64,000 nt of DNA. Source: Peronospora farinosa. Taxonomy: Eukaryota > Oomycota > Peronosporomycetes > Peronosporales > Peronosporaceae. The position numbers and the translations under genes are program-made. Where the stretch lies: contig CANTFK010000983.1 of NCBI GenBank assembly GCA_947646735.1, forward strand, positions 248,001 to 312,000, read 5' to 3'. This document shows, one piece after another, positions 21,741-33,048 of this stretch; within the stretch, counting starts at the first letter, position 1; each line of letters begins with the position of its first letter. The notes below the pieces were generated by a model. That model saw only the letters and a program-made list of their open reading frames with translations, did no database searches and was not told the origin of the DNA.

Positions 21741-23140
21741 ATGAGTGCTCTGCCGATACAGGACGCTAGCGGAGGGGGAGTTCCACATACAATGACTTCC
21801 GTAGCACCTGACCCCGAAAAGTGGGAAGCTCTGCATCGCCTGGCAGATTTGGCCTGTCCAACTACCATTGTTGCCATGCTCAAGGATACGCTTAAGCGCC
21901 TTCAGCTTGTAGCCATTAAAGACTTCGTCTACCGCGATCTCACCAAATTGCGTCGTCAAGCTTCAACTCCTGCAGTTTTCACGAGGTCTAACGTTGTTAT
22001 AATCGACGTGTCGAGTTACAGCGGCGAAAGTTCAAAGCGCCTCGCGCTATGTCTTTGCGAATTGGATATCGCTGTCCAAAGTCGTCAACTAACGACTGAG
22101 TTCGCGCGTACCCACTTCCTCCTGTTCAATTTGACTGAAAAGACAAAGGAGTGGGCATTGGGAAAGCTTGTTGCCAATACGGGATGTTCTTGGACATGCA
22201 GGCTCTATAGGACGACTTGAGCCTGGCGTTTGAGCCTCCACAACACGAGCACCGCCATCGCTCCGCATTCCTTGCGTAGTCTGTCAATTCTGGACTACAT
22301 CCAATGCGCGATACACTTGGCATCGTGCATAGTCGCCAATTCTATCGACACGGTGACACAAGTCCATGTGTTCGTGACCGGGATGAATGCTGGGCATCAG
22401 CGTTTTTACTTACGCGAAAGCATGCCGCTTCTCTTGAAGAGGCTTTCAGCATTGCGCTGCGTGAAGACTTCAGTGTCTTGGCTTCGCAAGTGGATAACTC
22501 GCTTCCCCTAAGTGCCGCTCAGGCCCATGGAGCTCGACGCGATTGAGCACGCCACAGGTCATAGGTGTGCTTCCAGTCGTAATTTTCGAAAGCCTGCGTC
22601 AGCGAAGAATTAGGTCTTCTTCCGCTTTTGTAAGCTTGGTCGCCGCGCAATCGGTTTGCCGTGTGCCTGCACCAGTGCTAGCTGTTACCAAGTCGGACGT
22701 TTCCAGTTCCCTCGCCGGGCAGCTAAAAAACGACGAGATCCAGTAGGCGCAAAGTGTCCTTTTGGGCGACAACGGGAGAAAGTGCCAAAAGTGGCGACAC
22801 GTTCTCCTTGCCCCGCTGTATATTATGCACAGCTGATTCCAGCAATAATTCGCGTTTGATTGTGCTCAGTGTTCACGTTGACGGTGCGTCCCGTCTATTC
22901 GCGCTTTGCTGGGCTTAAGCGCGACAAACAATTTTGATCGCGCCGACAGTCTGTCGATCCCCCCTTTGTGGTTACGTGGTCTCGATTCTCCTGGGAAGAT
23001 GGTAGCTGAGTATGAAGATTTTAAGCCTCAATTAAGCCGACAACGTTCGGTGGTGTTTCCCTACCAACTAGATACTTTTAACAGTAGTGATGAAGTTCAA
23101 GTTATTGAGTGGATCCTAAGACTGTATTAATGCGATGCTG
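21741..23140 (+). pseudogene. Gag and protease of Gypsy element 3
   Basis: The first frame (21,741-22,220) starts MSALPIQDASGGGVPHTMTS and contains a capsid-type region (VSSYSGESSKRLALCLCELD...). It continues with frameshifts at 22,230-22,546 (SIDTVTQVHVFVTGMNAGHQ) and into a degraded zinc-knuckle region near 22,620-22,680 (FCKLGRRA). The aspartic protease follows at 22,870-23,130; its active-site DSGATNNF is decayed to SATNNF. Repeats resembling the VEQGLP set of element 2 follow at 23,350-23,550. Confidence 0.8.
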
Positions 23141-23999
23141 TGGCTAGCGTAGCATCTACCCTATATTAATTGGCTAAAAGCACGTTCCATCCACGCGACA
23201 TCGATGTTAAAGCGTTACTTGCCGTCCTTTATGGCTCTACAAGTACGTTGCAGCCTATTGCCGTTGTGGATCCCGATCCCCACGACTTATCATACCTCCG
23301 AAATGTGCTATGGCCCTTTGCGCATGGTGTGCAAATCCGCAATATGCTCCCCCTCAGTCGAGCAGTGGTTCCTAAGTCAAATATCCAACCCGCAGCAGTG
23401 GCTTCTGGTGTCGCACGGTCGAGCAGCAACTTGCGTATGTGCGAAATCTTCCCAAACTGTATCGAGGCAGGGGCTTCCAGTACGTCACGAGCTTACAGTG
23501 GCTACCGTGTCAGTTACTGTTGAGGACACCACGTCGAGGCAGAGGACTGCGCCGAGTTACGCAGAAGCAGTGTCTTCCGTACGTCAGGTTGGAATCCGCT
23601 TCGTGTTTCTGTGTCGCTACGACGCAGACGGCTCCGTGCGCGTCATCACTCCGTTGTTCCGTTTAGTTCTTTAACGCCGGCACTGCTTCGTGAGACCATT
23701 GATGTCGTTTGCTAGACTGGTGTTAGTCCATCCAGCCATTCGTTTCAAGTCGCGAGCCCGCTTCGTGACACGTCTGGAATCACGCAGTTCCCAGAGCTTC
23801 CCTCGGAGAAGATGCTGCGTGATTCGAAGGGGGAAGATATCAAACAACTTTGTGTAATAGTTTAAGCTCCGGCACTCCCAATTCACGAGCGTCCGGAAGT
23901 AATGAAACAGAAGTCCGATCGCGAGGAGCGATTTGAGGCTCAATCGTGGGAAGTACTCGATGCGTCGAGAACCGTGTTTCTGATTCGCACGCGAATTCT

Positions 24000-24810
24000 C
24001 TATATAGACTTTGTAACAGCTTACAAAACCGACCAGAACCATCAGCAAAGTAATCGGGCTGTTACATATAAAAGTCTACATCAATAAGAGGCCCATTCAT
24101 AAATGTTGTCACAAAATCAATTTGGCAATAATGCAGGCCCATGAACCGAGCTAGAAGCAAAACAAATTTCACTGACTCAACCTCTGCTACTGGAGCGTAG
24201 GTTCTCCAAAAGTTGATTCAAAATCTTGCTGACATCCCTTAATCGTAATTCGCGTGCGATACCGGCCTACGTCACCTTGCGCATTTCGTTTTTGCACAAA
24301 AACCCACTTATTTTCTAAATGCTTTACTCCATAAGGCCGATCTACTAGCTCCCATACGTGATTTCGCATTAATTTGTGATACTCAGTCAAAAGAGAGTTC
24401 ATCCATGGCTTGGCATCCGGGGTACTTAAAGCCTCAGTAACTGACATGGAATAAAGCAGTTCATTCACTGCTTGAATTAGTAAATCTGAAAAAATAATCA
24501 GTTTATAATCCGACATTCGTACATTTGGTCGTCGTACTCGAGTAGACCGCCTTAAAGCTGCCTCAGGATCAATTTTAGCTTTCATTTCACCTGGTCAAAC
24601 AACTGCAACTGATCTTTCTTCTTCTTCATCTACACCATTCCAGCGGTTCTTTTCGCCTACATAGGTGTGCGACACGAGATAAATCTCGTTCCTGAGTCGA
24701 AGCATTGCGTGACACGTACAAATTATTGCGATTGACGCCTAATTTGAAGGGCGTTGCATTCTGGCCATATGCGCGAGAATTCAGTTTGTTAAAGTAGTGA
24801 ACATATCGCC
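24000..24810 (-). pseudogene. Ty1/copia RT fragment inside Gypsy element 3
   Basis: On the minus strand, 24,585-24,190 encodes the N-terminal part of a copia-type reverse transcriptase (NHVWELVDRPYGVKHLENKW, then VFVQKRNAQGDVGRYRTRIT). After a one-base shift it continues through FWRTYAPVAEVESV and QIDFVTTFMNGPL to about 24,005 (CKLLQSLYR). It stops before the catalytic YxDD motif. Sequence to 24,810 probably encodes the preceding linker. No LTRs flank it. The surrounding Gypsy lacks about 200 bp at this point compared with element 2, so it arrived by recombination rather than clean retrotransposition. Confidence 0.82.
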
Positions 24811-27255
24811 ACACTTGAGTCCACCTTCTGTGTCCAGAAGGCGACGAGTGGATGGCGTATGGTTCACGACTTTAACCAACTAAACGATACGGAAATTCTA
24901 GCGCAGACACCAATTCCACGATAGAAATGTTTTTTTGAATTTATATTGGGAAGCACGATTTTTTTGTCCTTAGATCTGACGGACGACTTTTACAAAATCC
25001 TGATGTTTGTAGAGGATGTTCCGCTTACCGCCGTCAGCACGCCTAGCGGCATGTTGTGGGAGTAACCTCAGGGCTCAAAAATGCCTCTGCTACGTTTAGT
25101 CGTATTATGTCTCACTTCTTCGCCCAATTCGCGATTTTGCGCCGAGCTACTTCGACGATATCTTCGTCCACCTTCGCGCCACTGAGGGCGCGACAAAACT
25201 GTATGTTTATCGTTAAGTGTTTATAGTAATGCTCGAATACAAACTATAGTCGAACCTGAAGAAATGCATCTTTTGTGCCCCTGATATTCCCGTGTTGGGC
25301 AGCTATGAAAGCGCAAAAGGTGTTCGCGCTGATCCGGAAAAGTTTCGGCGATTAGCTCCTGATCAATCCCAACGGACCAGAAGCATCTCCGTCAATGGTC
25401 GGGCTTGGCCAAATTCCTTCATCAATTCGCAAAGGACTTTGCGCCGTTAATTTATCCGCTGTCACAACTGCTAAAGAAGGACGCCATATGGATATGGAGC
25501 CAGGAGCACCAGTATGCATTTGACGAGATTAAGACGAGACTATCATTAGCGCCAATATTAGCGTTGCCTAGTTATAATACTCCGTTTAATGTTGTCTGCG
25601 ATGAGAGAGACTCCGCCATAGGATGTGCGTTAATGCAGCATGACGATAATGGTAACGTACGTACCAATCTCGGCAAATAAAATCTTTCGAGCGCAATTAT
25701 CCAGTTCACTACAAGGAGCGATTGCGACGCGCTACGCACTCGTGGAATTTCGCGTTTAGTTGCTTGGAGCGCCAATTTTAATCATCTACACCGATCATGC
25801 ATTTCTACAGAACGCGACTAAGAGGCCGCATCTCAGCCAGCGCATGGCGCGCTGGTTGTAATTTTGCGCTGAGTACAAATTTGTGGTATATTACAAGCCT
25901 AATTTTACAATCATTAGTACAGATGCTTTATCGCGGAGACCCGACTATTATCCCCGCGAAGGTACATCTGCTGTAGCCACGACGTACGCAAAGACGACGA
26001 TTGTAACGCGTGCGCGACGCTTGAAATTAGTACCACGGCTGTGTCCGCGGTCAATTGTTGCATGATGACATCGCAGAGGCGTACTTACGTAATGTGTTCT
26101 ACTCACCGATCGTCCGCTACTGTAGAGATCCTTCTGACGAATCGTTGCGCTTGGTCTCAGCATCCACTCGCACTCACATTGCGCGGTACTTCTGCGATGG
26201 AAAGTTGCTCATGTATTAAATTGATATGTTTGACACTCCTCGTATCGTCATCCCACTTGACGAAGAATTTCGTGCTCGTGCTCTCCACGAGCACCACGAT
26301 AGCGTTACAAGCGGCCATCTGGGTCGCGAGAAGACGTACCTCGCGTTGTCTCGGAGATTCTATTGGCCTACATGTATAAAAGTGGGTCCGCAACTGGGTT
26401 TGAATCTGAGAGGTGTGCAAGCGTGTTGAGTCTGCCCCGTCGGCACATGCCCCGCTTTGCCCTCTATCGATATCCACGGGTCTTTAAAATTCCGTGAGTA
26501 TGGACTTCTTTTTGGATTACCGGCCGATGCGCAGGGGCGCACAGGAATATTAGTCATCATGAATAGGTTTAGTAAGATGGTGCATCTCTCACCTGCCGCT
26601 GCTTCCATCAAGGCCAACGATACCGCGGCTTTCTTCGTAAACATGGTCTTCAAACATCATGTCATGCTCGTCACGATTGTCTCCAATCACGATGCCCGAT
26701 TTACGGTCACGTGTTGGTCTCGCCTGTTCGAGATTCTCGGTACTCGTCTGATGATGTCTACCACCGCGCACCCTGAAACTTATGGATATACTGAGTGAGT
26801 CAATCGCGTGTATTAGGACTTTTACTCAGTTACGCCACCTCTTTCACGTCATGGAGAAAGCTCCTCTCCTTGACTGAGTTCGCGATGAAAAATGCTGTTC
26901 ATGCTTCGACTGGTTTATCCCCTATTTGTAAATAATGCCCGCCATCCGCGCGTCCCGGCTCTTCATGGCTTGGCCGATTCTTCTTCTCTTGTTGGAAGAG
27001 GGACGCCGGATGTCTCATTGTCACTGAGGTCCTCGAGAAGAGACATACCCGAATCGCTGCATGCGGTTCAAACGCGTTCCAAGTCACAAAACATTTCCTT
27101 TCCGGCTAGCGTAGCACAGTCTCCAATGGGAGTCCGTCTGTCAAAATCTACGTTGATTGACGAATTTGTGACGCATCGTAAATTTTTCGCTCGATTTGTG
27201 ATCGACATGCGGTCGATATGCAGTAGGTGTAATGAATTTACACGACGGTTGTAGC
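24811..27255 (+). pseudogene. Gypsy pol 3: RT, RNase H, integrase (truncated)
   Basis: RT begins FCVQKATSGWRMVHDFNQLN at about 24,830 and runs with stops to 25,330; the FDDIF motif is still readable at about 25,155. RNase H is at 25,405-25,960 (FNVVCDERDSAIGCALMQHD; later LSRRPDYYPR). Integrase is at 26,226-26,800 (GHLGREKTYLALSRRFYWP; NRFSKMVHL). A tail at 26,890-27,255 has NNARHPRVPAL. It ends before the C-terminal domain and chromodomain. Minus-strand open frames here are shadows. Confidence 0.87.
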
Positions 27256-28327
27256 GTCTTTCCGAGAGTTTACGGTTGAAGTCCCCTTGTATTGCATATA
27301 ATGCATTTTGATACTTCTCTTTAGAAAGGTATTAAGTATAAGCGTTAAAGATACGGTATTCGGTAATACCGTATCTTATCGATTAGGATTCGATTATCGA
27401 TAACGCTGTACTAAGTACATCATACACAGATGTTTAGACGACACGTCGTCCAATAGCAAAAGTATGCATATAATAATTACTATTATAGTAATTAATCTAG
27501 TGTAGTGTACTTAAAGTAGGACTATTCATAAAATCTTAAAGCATAAATAAAATCAGTTCTCCTTTTGAGTTTAAGATCGCAAGTCGTTCTGACTTGTTCT
27601 CTTGTGCACTTCGTGCGTTGATTCTCTGAACCTTTAAGCTTCTAGCTTCTTCTTGCACTCTGTGCGTTGGTTTTCTGAAACTTAAGCTTATTGCTTGCTG
27701 ACTAAAAGTCTCTCCTACTTCCTTAGAACAGGGTGACTTTAAAGTCGTTTAATTAGTTCCTTAGAACTAAGTGGCTTTTAGCCTTAACTTTATTTAGTTC
27801 TCTAGAACTAAGAGGCTTCCAGCCTAAAGTCTTCTTCTGGCTAAAGAGCTGTGCAGCTCCGCTACAGTAGGCGTCCGCAGATCAGCGCGGAAGCAAGAAA
27901 AAAATATGAAAAGTAAAAGGTTAACGACGAGCTGTAACCAATTCTTCCGCGCGCAGTGAATGTGATGTAGTAAATTCAAGACTGATTTAAATGTAAGAAA
28001 ACTAGATATTAATTTGACACATATAATTGGCACCGAATTTATTACACTTTCGGATACGCGTCTCTTTAGAAGCGCATCGCTACGTAGCGAGCTTATATTT
28101 ATTTATGCTCACTGATGACGTCCTTCAAAGACGTCACGATGACGCCTAGCTTCAACTAGCGTCATCCCCTCCAATGCAAATGCCACTAAGACATATCACA
28201 TACACGAGGGTAGGCCACATTAGTATGCCGCACCCAAGTGGCAGGTCTTACGTGCTTATATATCTTTTAAAACCTCACCGTTAAGTACAGCATACTTAAC
28301 GGGTACGTGTAACGTTTGACCCGTTAC
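27256..28327. other. Non-coding AT-rich, LTR-like sequence
   Basis: There is no coding sequence. The block contains short inverted repeats (GATACGGTATTCGGTAATACCGTATC near 27,350), a degenerate repeat of about 50 bp with CTTAGAACTAAG cores at 27,720-27,830, and related TTCTCTGAACC/TTTTCTGAAAC repeats near 27,620-27,690. It ends at 28,327 with TGTAACGTTTGACCCGTTACA, the same kind of terminal hairpin as the other LTRs here. It may be a roughly 1.1-kb LTR starting near 27,228, but neither the left border nor a target duplication is proven. Confidence 0.5.
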
Positions 28328-28400
28328 AAAAAAGTGCTTGGTTACCAAAAGCAGGATCCAGTCTAAATCGACGAATATCGATAAGAACGTTCTTATCGTC

Positions 28401-31400
28401 TTAAATGACTGAAGACGCTAGCGGTGGGCTGCTCTGGACTGGTTGGGCTGCTCTGGACTGATTGGCTTCGTTACTGTCCTGTTGCTGATCTTCTCTAGGA
28501 CGACGCTCTTGTGACTGCCACCGCTGAACGAGGTTGTGCACGTCTTTCATTAAAATAAGTTGTTGGGGCGATCGCTCTTTGAAAAACTCAAACACACGAC
28601 GACGTGTAGCTCCATCTCGCCAAAGCTTCTCGGCTTGTGCAAGCACTTCAGGGTCGCGTACACGTCGCACCTCGGAATATTGTAGGTAAAGACCTTCCGA
28701 GAGTTCATGATTGTGCTCTACCAAATGCTTAGTGACAACGACGCTCCATTTGCTTGAACCATCAGTACGCTGCAGCGTTGCACATATTTTCGCGGGGCAC
28801 TCGGTGGCCCGAACAATGTGGCTAACACGCTGACCGCTGCCGCGACTGCGACGCTTCCAACCGTGTGTGCACAAGAACGTCTTCGAGTACCATTCATATT
28901 GTTCGGGTACCAGGTGTGCCCGAGACAGCCCATTCATACCTTCTTGCTCCGTCTCCTCTGAAACTCGTGTATCGTCATTCTCACTTTCGCGCACAAGAAG
29001 TCCTCGACTTGCAGCTAATTGACGAAGGCGAACGTTGCGCGATCGCACCGAGTACGTTGTACGAACACGGTAGAGCTGGAATGTTGCAGCTGAATATGCG
29101 TCCAAATATTTGTGAAAGTCTTCCCAAGAGGAATACCGCCGTACGATGCGTGGCACACGCCAAATCATTTCTCCCTTTTCAAGCGTCACCTTTTCATTCT
29201 CAGCATGTGAGGAAAGTTGCCAGACTCCGTCCATGTCTTCGGCGTGCAACATCGCCTCATCATCAGCATCAAAACTGGTTTGAGTAGGGGCTAATGCCTC
29301 GCTAGCAGGGACAACCGTAACGTAGGTACCACCACCAGCAATCCGGAAGCAAGTGCATTGTGCTGCTCGAGTAACAGCTGAGTCAGATTCGTTAGTCTTC
29401 GACGCAAGCGCGTCTGGGTTTATACCTGGTTTGCTAGTAGCCAAGTTAGCTCGGGCCAATGATCCGTGAACACGACACGTAACAGATATCACGTTTGAAC
29501 CCATAGGAGGAATACCACCCGTGATTACCGCTCCTGCGTTGTTGAGCACCACGAAGTTGGACGAGTTTATTTCTGGCGTTGCCATGACGGTCAAGGCCAC
29601 CGCACTTTCACCTCCTCGCCCGAGGTGGGTTTCTGTAGAACCACCGCTAAGTGGTGCCATCGTTTGCTTTTGATATCCTTGCTGCTGCTGGCGATCCTGA
29701 TCTTGACCTCGAGCTGGTAGGTATGAGGTTGTAGAGTTGTACGAATCCAGCACAACCGGCGGCGCAGATTGTTGTGCTACATCAGCTACAGTTTGCATTC
29801 CAGTCACAGTTTGTTTTACATTGGGTGCTCCACTGACTCCGACTGGATGAATATTGACAGAAGATCCGAATAACTGAACATGGTTTACAGCTTCTGCTAG
29901 CCCCGTCTCTCGGTCTGTTGAAAGCACGTGAGACTGAGAAGCCGTTTGACCTCCAACGCACATGTCAGAAGCTAAGGTGCCTTGATCACCAAGAATCTGA
30001 TAGACCTTACGCTGAACCAGAGGACTATTACTCGACGTGTCAATCGCAAGTAGTTCTGGGTCGTAAATTCGACGGTTCTCACAGTAGTGTTGATACAGTT
30101 CCCGTGATAGATTATGGTTGTGGTCCACGATATGCTTCGTGATCACAACTCGCCAGCAACTGTCAGGAGCGACGACGCAGCTACCTTCAGTCGAGTCAGA
30201 GACATCTAGTCGTGAGGGTGGGTTCATATATTGCACAGTGGCACAAATCTTCACAGGGCACGCTGTTGAGCGCACACCATGCGCAGAGCGCTTGCCTGCG
30301 CCACGATGCCGCTCCTTCCAGCCATGTGTGCACGTCAGGGTTTTAGAGTACCATCTCCACGGTTCAGGAATCATGCGCGCAAATTTTACTCCATTCAAAA
30401 GAGCCTCATGTTCCCTTCCATTTTCACTGTTCTTGTCGTTCTCGTCTTCGCCACCATCACGTTTCATTTGTGCAATTTTTTTGTTCCTTCCCTTCGCTGA
30501 GCTTGTCGTTCTCGTGCGATAAAGCTGGTATGTAGCATCGGAGTAAGCTTTAAGACTTGTGTGAAAGTCATCCCAAGAGTTAAAGACGGACTGGAGCTTC
30601 GGAACGCGGACAACGATTTCACGATGGTACATGGACTGTGTGGCTGTATCGTTGACGCTGGTTTCGGTGTTTGTTCCCGTCTCAAAAGTAGTTACACTCT
30701 CTCCAATCAAACATCGCTGCAAAGAATTTGAGTCCACATTTGACGCAGACGCAATTGAGCCAGTGGTATCATTAACAGAGTTGATTACCTCTTGACTGCT
30801 TCCACCAGTCTCTTCAACGATACCATTTAATCGGTGGTTGTGCTTTTGCACTTGACGATTAATCACAATGTACCAATCACCATCTACATTGCGCTCCATC
30901 CGAGCAAGTAACATAGCTGGGCATGGACTTCCATCAATGTATTCGTCAATGCGAGATCCTTTGCCTCGTGCTCTTCGTTTCCAGCCAAAAGTACAAATTA
31001 ATAGCTTGGAAAACCACTTGTACTCTTCTGGGATTAGGCGTGAAGAAGGTAATACCGCAGCATAACTTGCGTAGCTTGCAACATCGTGGTCGTTCTGTCC
31101 TAATTTTGCTGCAGCGGATGCTGCAACTTTTGCGTTTCTTGCGGCTACCGACACAGTTGACCGTGTACGGAAAACTTGCGCTGTGTCAAATGAATACTGT
31201 GCGATGAAGTCGTGGAAAGCGTCCCAAGAAGCATGCACCTTCACCGATACTCGTGGCACACAAAATCCTCCACCATCTATCGCTTCTGAAAGAATTGTTC
31301 CTGGTTTCAAGACCATAGCCCCCAGCGGTGGCATGGCAGCCAAAGAGCTTCCTTTTTTGATGCATGGCCGGAATGCACAATCACCACGGTTAGCCCCAGA

Positions 31401-32477
31401 AAGTGCCACGGGGTCGTTGCGCGTGCGGTCCTCGTTAGCATGTCCGTGAGGGTGAGAAGATAATGAAGCCGACGAGTCGGACATCATAAACGCCATCGAA
31501 GAAGCCTGCTGTTGGCTTTGCTCATCGCTGGCCGGAAGTATGCGAGACTGCCTAGTCCGCTGATTTTCCTGCTCGATCGACGATACAAGAGAACCGTTAG
31601 AGGGTTTCGCAACTCCTAGTGTCTCTCCTACAACCACGAGCAACTCCGGGTCATATATACGCCTATTCTCCGTGTAATACAGATACAACTCCTTCGATAA
31701 TTGGTGGTTATGAGTCCGCACATGCTTGGTCACAACAACTTTCCAGTCGTCGGGTCCAGGTCCTTGGTGTTGCAGAGTCACACACATCTTTGCAGGGCAG
31801 CTTGTTGACCGTACGACTCCAGATCCTCGTTTACCAGTGCTTCGATGACGATCTTTCCATCCGTGCGTACACTTGAGCGACTTGGAGTACCATAAAAACC
31901 GTTCCGGAATCAACGTCCTCTCCACGATACGTCCCCCCACATCTACCTCATGCTCCATCAATACTCCCAGCTCCACCTCCGCCACATTGGCAGCAACAGT
32001 ATCTCCTTTCATTCCACTTTCAATAATCTTGAAATTCCGTCGCCTGACTGACGTCGTGGAACGAATCACATACAATTGATATGTTGCCTTCCCATAGATT
32101 TTTAAAGCTTTGTCAAATGTCTCCCATGAATCATGAAGCACTCGAAACTCGGGTGCGACCACTAAAAGCCCATCTAACGACGTGTTGACGCTAGTTTTGT
32201 TCTCCAGTGTCCCATTCGACACTGCATCAGTCTGAAGAATATCCACCTCCGATTGTGTCTCTGATACTGTTGTTATCTCTGCAATTGCAGCGCTTGTATC
32301 CACTGCGACTGGTGCAATATCAGTGACTGTAGGTAATGCAGCAGCTTCTTGAGGTACATGCAGTTCATGGTCTCCGTTATCGTTATTGTTAACAGTCTCA
32401 TTGGTCTCATTAACCCTGCGCTTAGTAGAGACTGCGTCGTCTGTAAAAGACGTCGACCGTCTTCGTTTATTCACCAT
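28401..32477 (-). CDS. Protein with four FAR1-like zinc-binding domains
   Basis: One uninterrupted frame of 1358 codons starts with ATG at 32,477. Four repeats of a roughly 170-residue module occur near residues 108-280, 408-570, 655-860 and 1105-1275. Each has a SWE/SWD-FH-type opening, an ST(S)xxxRN motif, a CTHGWK-like cysteine, a CPAK/CPAM cysteine block and a closing HNHxL, fitting a FAR1/FLYWCH (WRKY-GCM1 type) C-C-H-H zinc fold that binds DNA in MULE transposases and their relatives. After the fourth module, residues 1285-1320 (RRRVFEFFKERSP...MKDVHNLVQR) resemble the linker following the DNA-binding domain of MULE transposases, but no transposase core follows. Long Gln/Ser-rich spacers separate modules. 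A nuclear DNA-binding role is inferred. Module 2 was copied to 1-1331. Confidence 0.85.
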   Translation of the reverse strand: MVNKRRRSTSFTDDAVSTKRRVNETNETVNNNDNGDHELHVPQEAAALPTVTDIAPVAVDTSAAIAEITTVSETQSEVDILQTDAVSNGTLENKTSVNTSLDGLLVVAPEFRVLHDSWETFDKALKIYGKATYQLYVIRSTTSVRRRNFKIIESGMKGDTVAANVAEVELGVLMEHEVDVGGRIVERTLIPERFLWYSKSLKCTHGWKDRHRSTGKRGSGVVRSTSCPAKMCVTLQHQGPGPDDWKVVVTKHVRTHNHQLSKELYLYYTENRRIYDPELLVVVGETLGVAKPSNGSLVSSIEQENQRTRQSRILPASDEQSQQQASSMAFMMSDSSASLSSHPHGHANEDRTRNDPVALSGANRGDCAFRPCIKKGSSLAAMPPLGAMVLKPGTILSEAIDGGGFCVPRVSVKVHASWDAFHDFIAQYSFDTAQVFRTRSTVSVAARNAKVAASAAAKLGQNDHDVASYASYAAVLPSSRLIPEEYKWFSKLLICTFGWKRRARGKGSRIDEYIDGSPCPAMLLARMERNVDGDWYIVINRQVQKHNHRLNGIVEETGGSSQEVINSVNDTTGSIASASNVDSNSLQRCLIGESVTTFETGTNTETSVNDTATQSMYHREIVVRVPKLQSVFNSWDDFHTSLKAYSDATYQLYRTRTTSSAKGRNKKIAQMKRDGGEDENDKNSENGREHEALLNGVKFARMIPEPWRWYSKTLTCTHGWKERHRGAGKRSAHGVRSTACPVKICATVQYMNPPSRLDVSDSTEGSCVVAPDSCWRVVITKHIVDHNHNLSRELYQHYCENRRIYDPELLAIDTSSNSPLVQRKVYQILGDQGTLASDMCVGGQTASQSHVLSTDRETGLAEAVNHVQLFGSSVNIHPVGVSGAPNVKQTVTGMQTVADVAQQSAPPVVLDSYNSTTSYLPARGQDQDRQQQQGYQKQTMAPLSGGSTETHLGRGGESAVALTVMATPEINSSNFVVLNNAGAVITGGIPPMGSNVISVTCRVHGSLARANLATSKPGINPDALASKTNESDSAVTRAAQCTCFRIAGGGTYVTVVPASEALAPTQTSFDADDEAMLHAEDMDGVWQLSSHAENEKVTLEKGEMIWRVPRIVRRYSSWEDFHKYLDAYSAATFQLYRVRTTYSVRSRNVRLRQLAASRGLLVRESENDDTRVSEETEQEGMNGLSRAHLVPEQYEWYSKTFLCTHGWKRRSRGSGQRVSHIVRATECPAKICATLQRTDGSSKWSVVVTKHLVEHNHELSEGLYLQYSEVRRVRDPEVLAQAEKLWRDGATRRRVFEFFKERSPQQLILMKDVHNLVQRWQSQERRPREDQQQDSNEANQSRAAQPVQSSPPLASSVI

Positions 32478-33048
32478 TTAATCTGTCTTATTAAAGGCAA
32501 TAGGAAGTTAGGACGACTCATTGTGCACTGAATGAATTTCTGATTGTACCTCGTTTCCAGGCAAATTCGGTGCCAGAGTTTGAGCCAAGTGTTTTCTTAA
32601 CTGTGCGACTTGTAGGATTGTGTGGCGCGTGAGCGCTGGAACCACAAAAAATGCCAAAGGAAACTGTGAAATGGCATAGTATACCAGGTTAGAGAACCTT
32701 TTACAAATTATACTGAAACGACACGGCGGATATGCAGCTGTTGACATGCATTATATCGTGGCCATGCTACTCACTATGTCTTTATATTATTGTACATTAG
32801 ATCCATCTCATTCAACTTGTATTAATATGGGTAATAATAGACACACATTGGACTCACAATCCTCTTGTTCTTCTTGACACTTGTAGCCCACCAAAAAATA
32901 TTCCCTGGCAGAGACTAGCATCGAAACTTTAACTTGTTTTTTCTTAAAATATAGTCTGGACTATTTTCAGCGCAATTACTATATTATTAAAAGAGGGTAT
33001 TTGGTGTCAATTTTGTGTACAACGAAAAGGAGGCACAATCAAAACGCA
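32478..33048. promoter_or_regulatory. Divergent intergenic region
   Basis: These 571 bp separate two divergently transcribed start codons (FAR1-like gene left, PHD gene right). The region is AT-rich near the PHD gene. No coding sequence or recognisable motif is seen, so it presumably holds both promoters and 5' untranslated regions. The sequence TATTTTCAG at 32,960 could be a splice acceptor for a non-coding first exon of the PHD gene. Confidence 0.5.

Larger units (their letters stand above)
21378..27255 (+). mobile_element. Gypsy element 3, degenerate, with inserted copia fragment
   Basis: An LTR-like start (TGTGTAACGGGGTGTACC) lies at 21,378. A possible primer-binding site (TGGTAGCGC) occurs near 21,710, giving a 5' LTR of roughly 330 bp. 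Gag is at 21,741-22,760, protease near 22,870-23,130, the linker to about 23,995, then a Ty1/copia piece (about 24,000-24,810), then RT, RNase H and integrase to 27,255. The protein type matches element 2. The chromodomain and 3' coding end are missing. Confidence 0.75.

Noticed and set aside
24012..24066. A 55-bp TGTAACAGC...GCTGTTACA block that looks like a tiny LTR or LTR remnant
   Set aside because: On the minus strand it reads straight through as copia RT (QPDYFADGSGRFCKLLQSLY), so the terminal match is chance.
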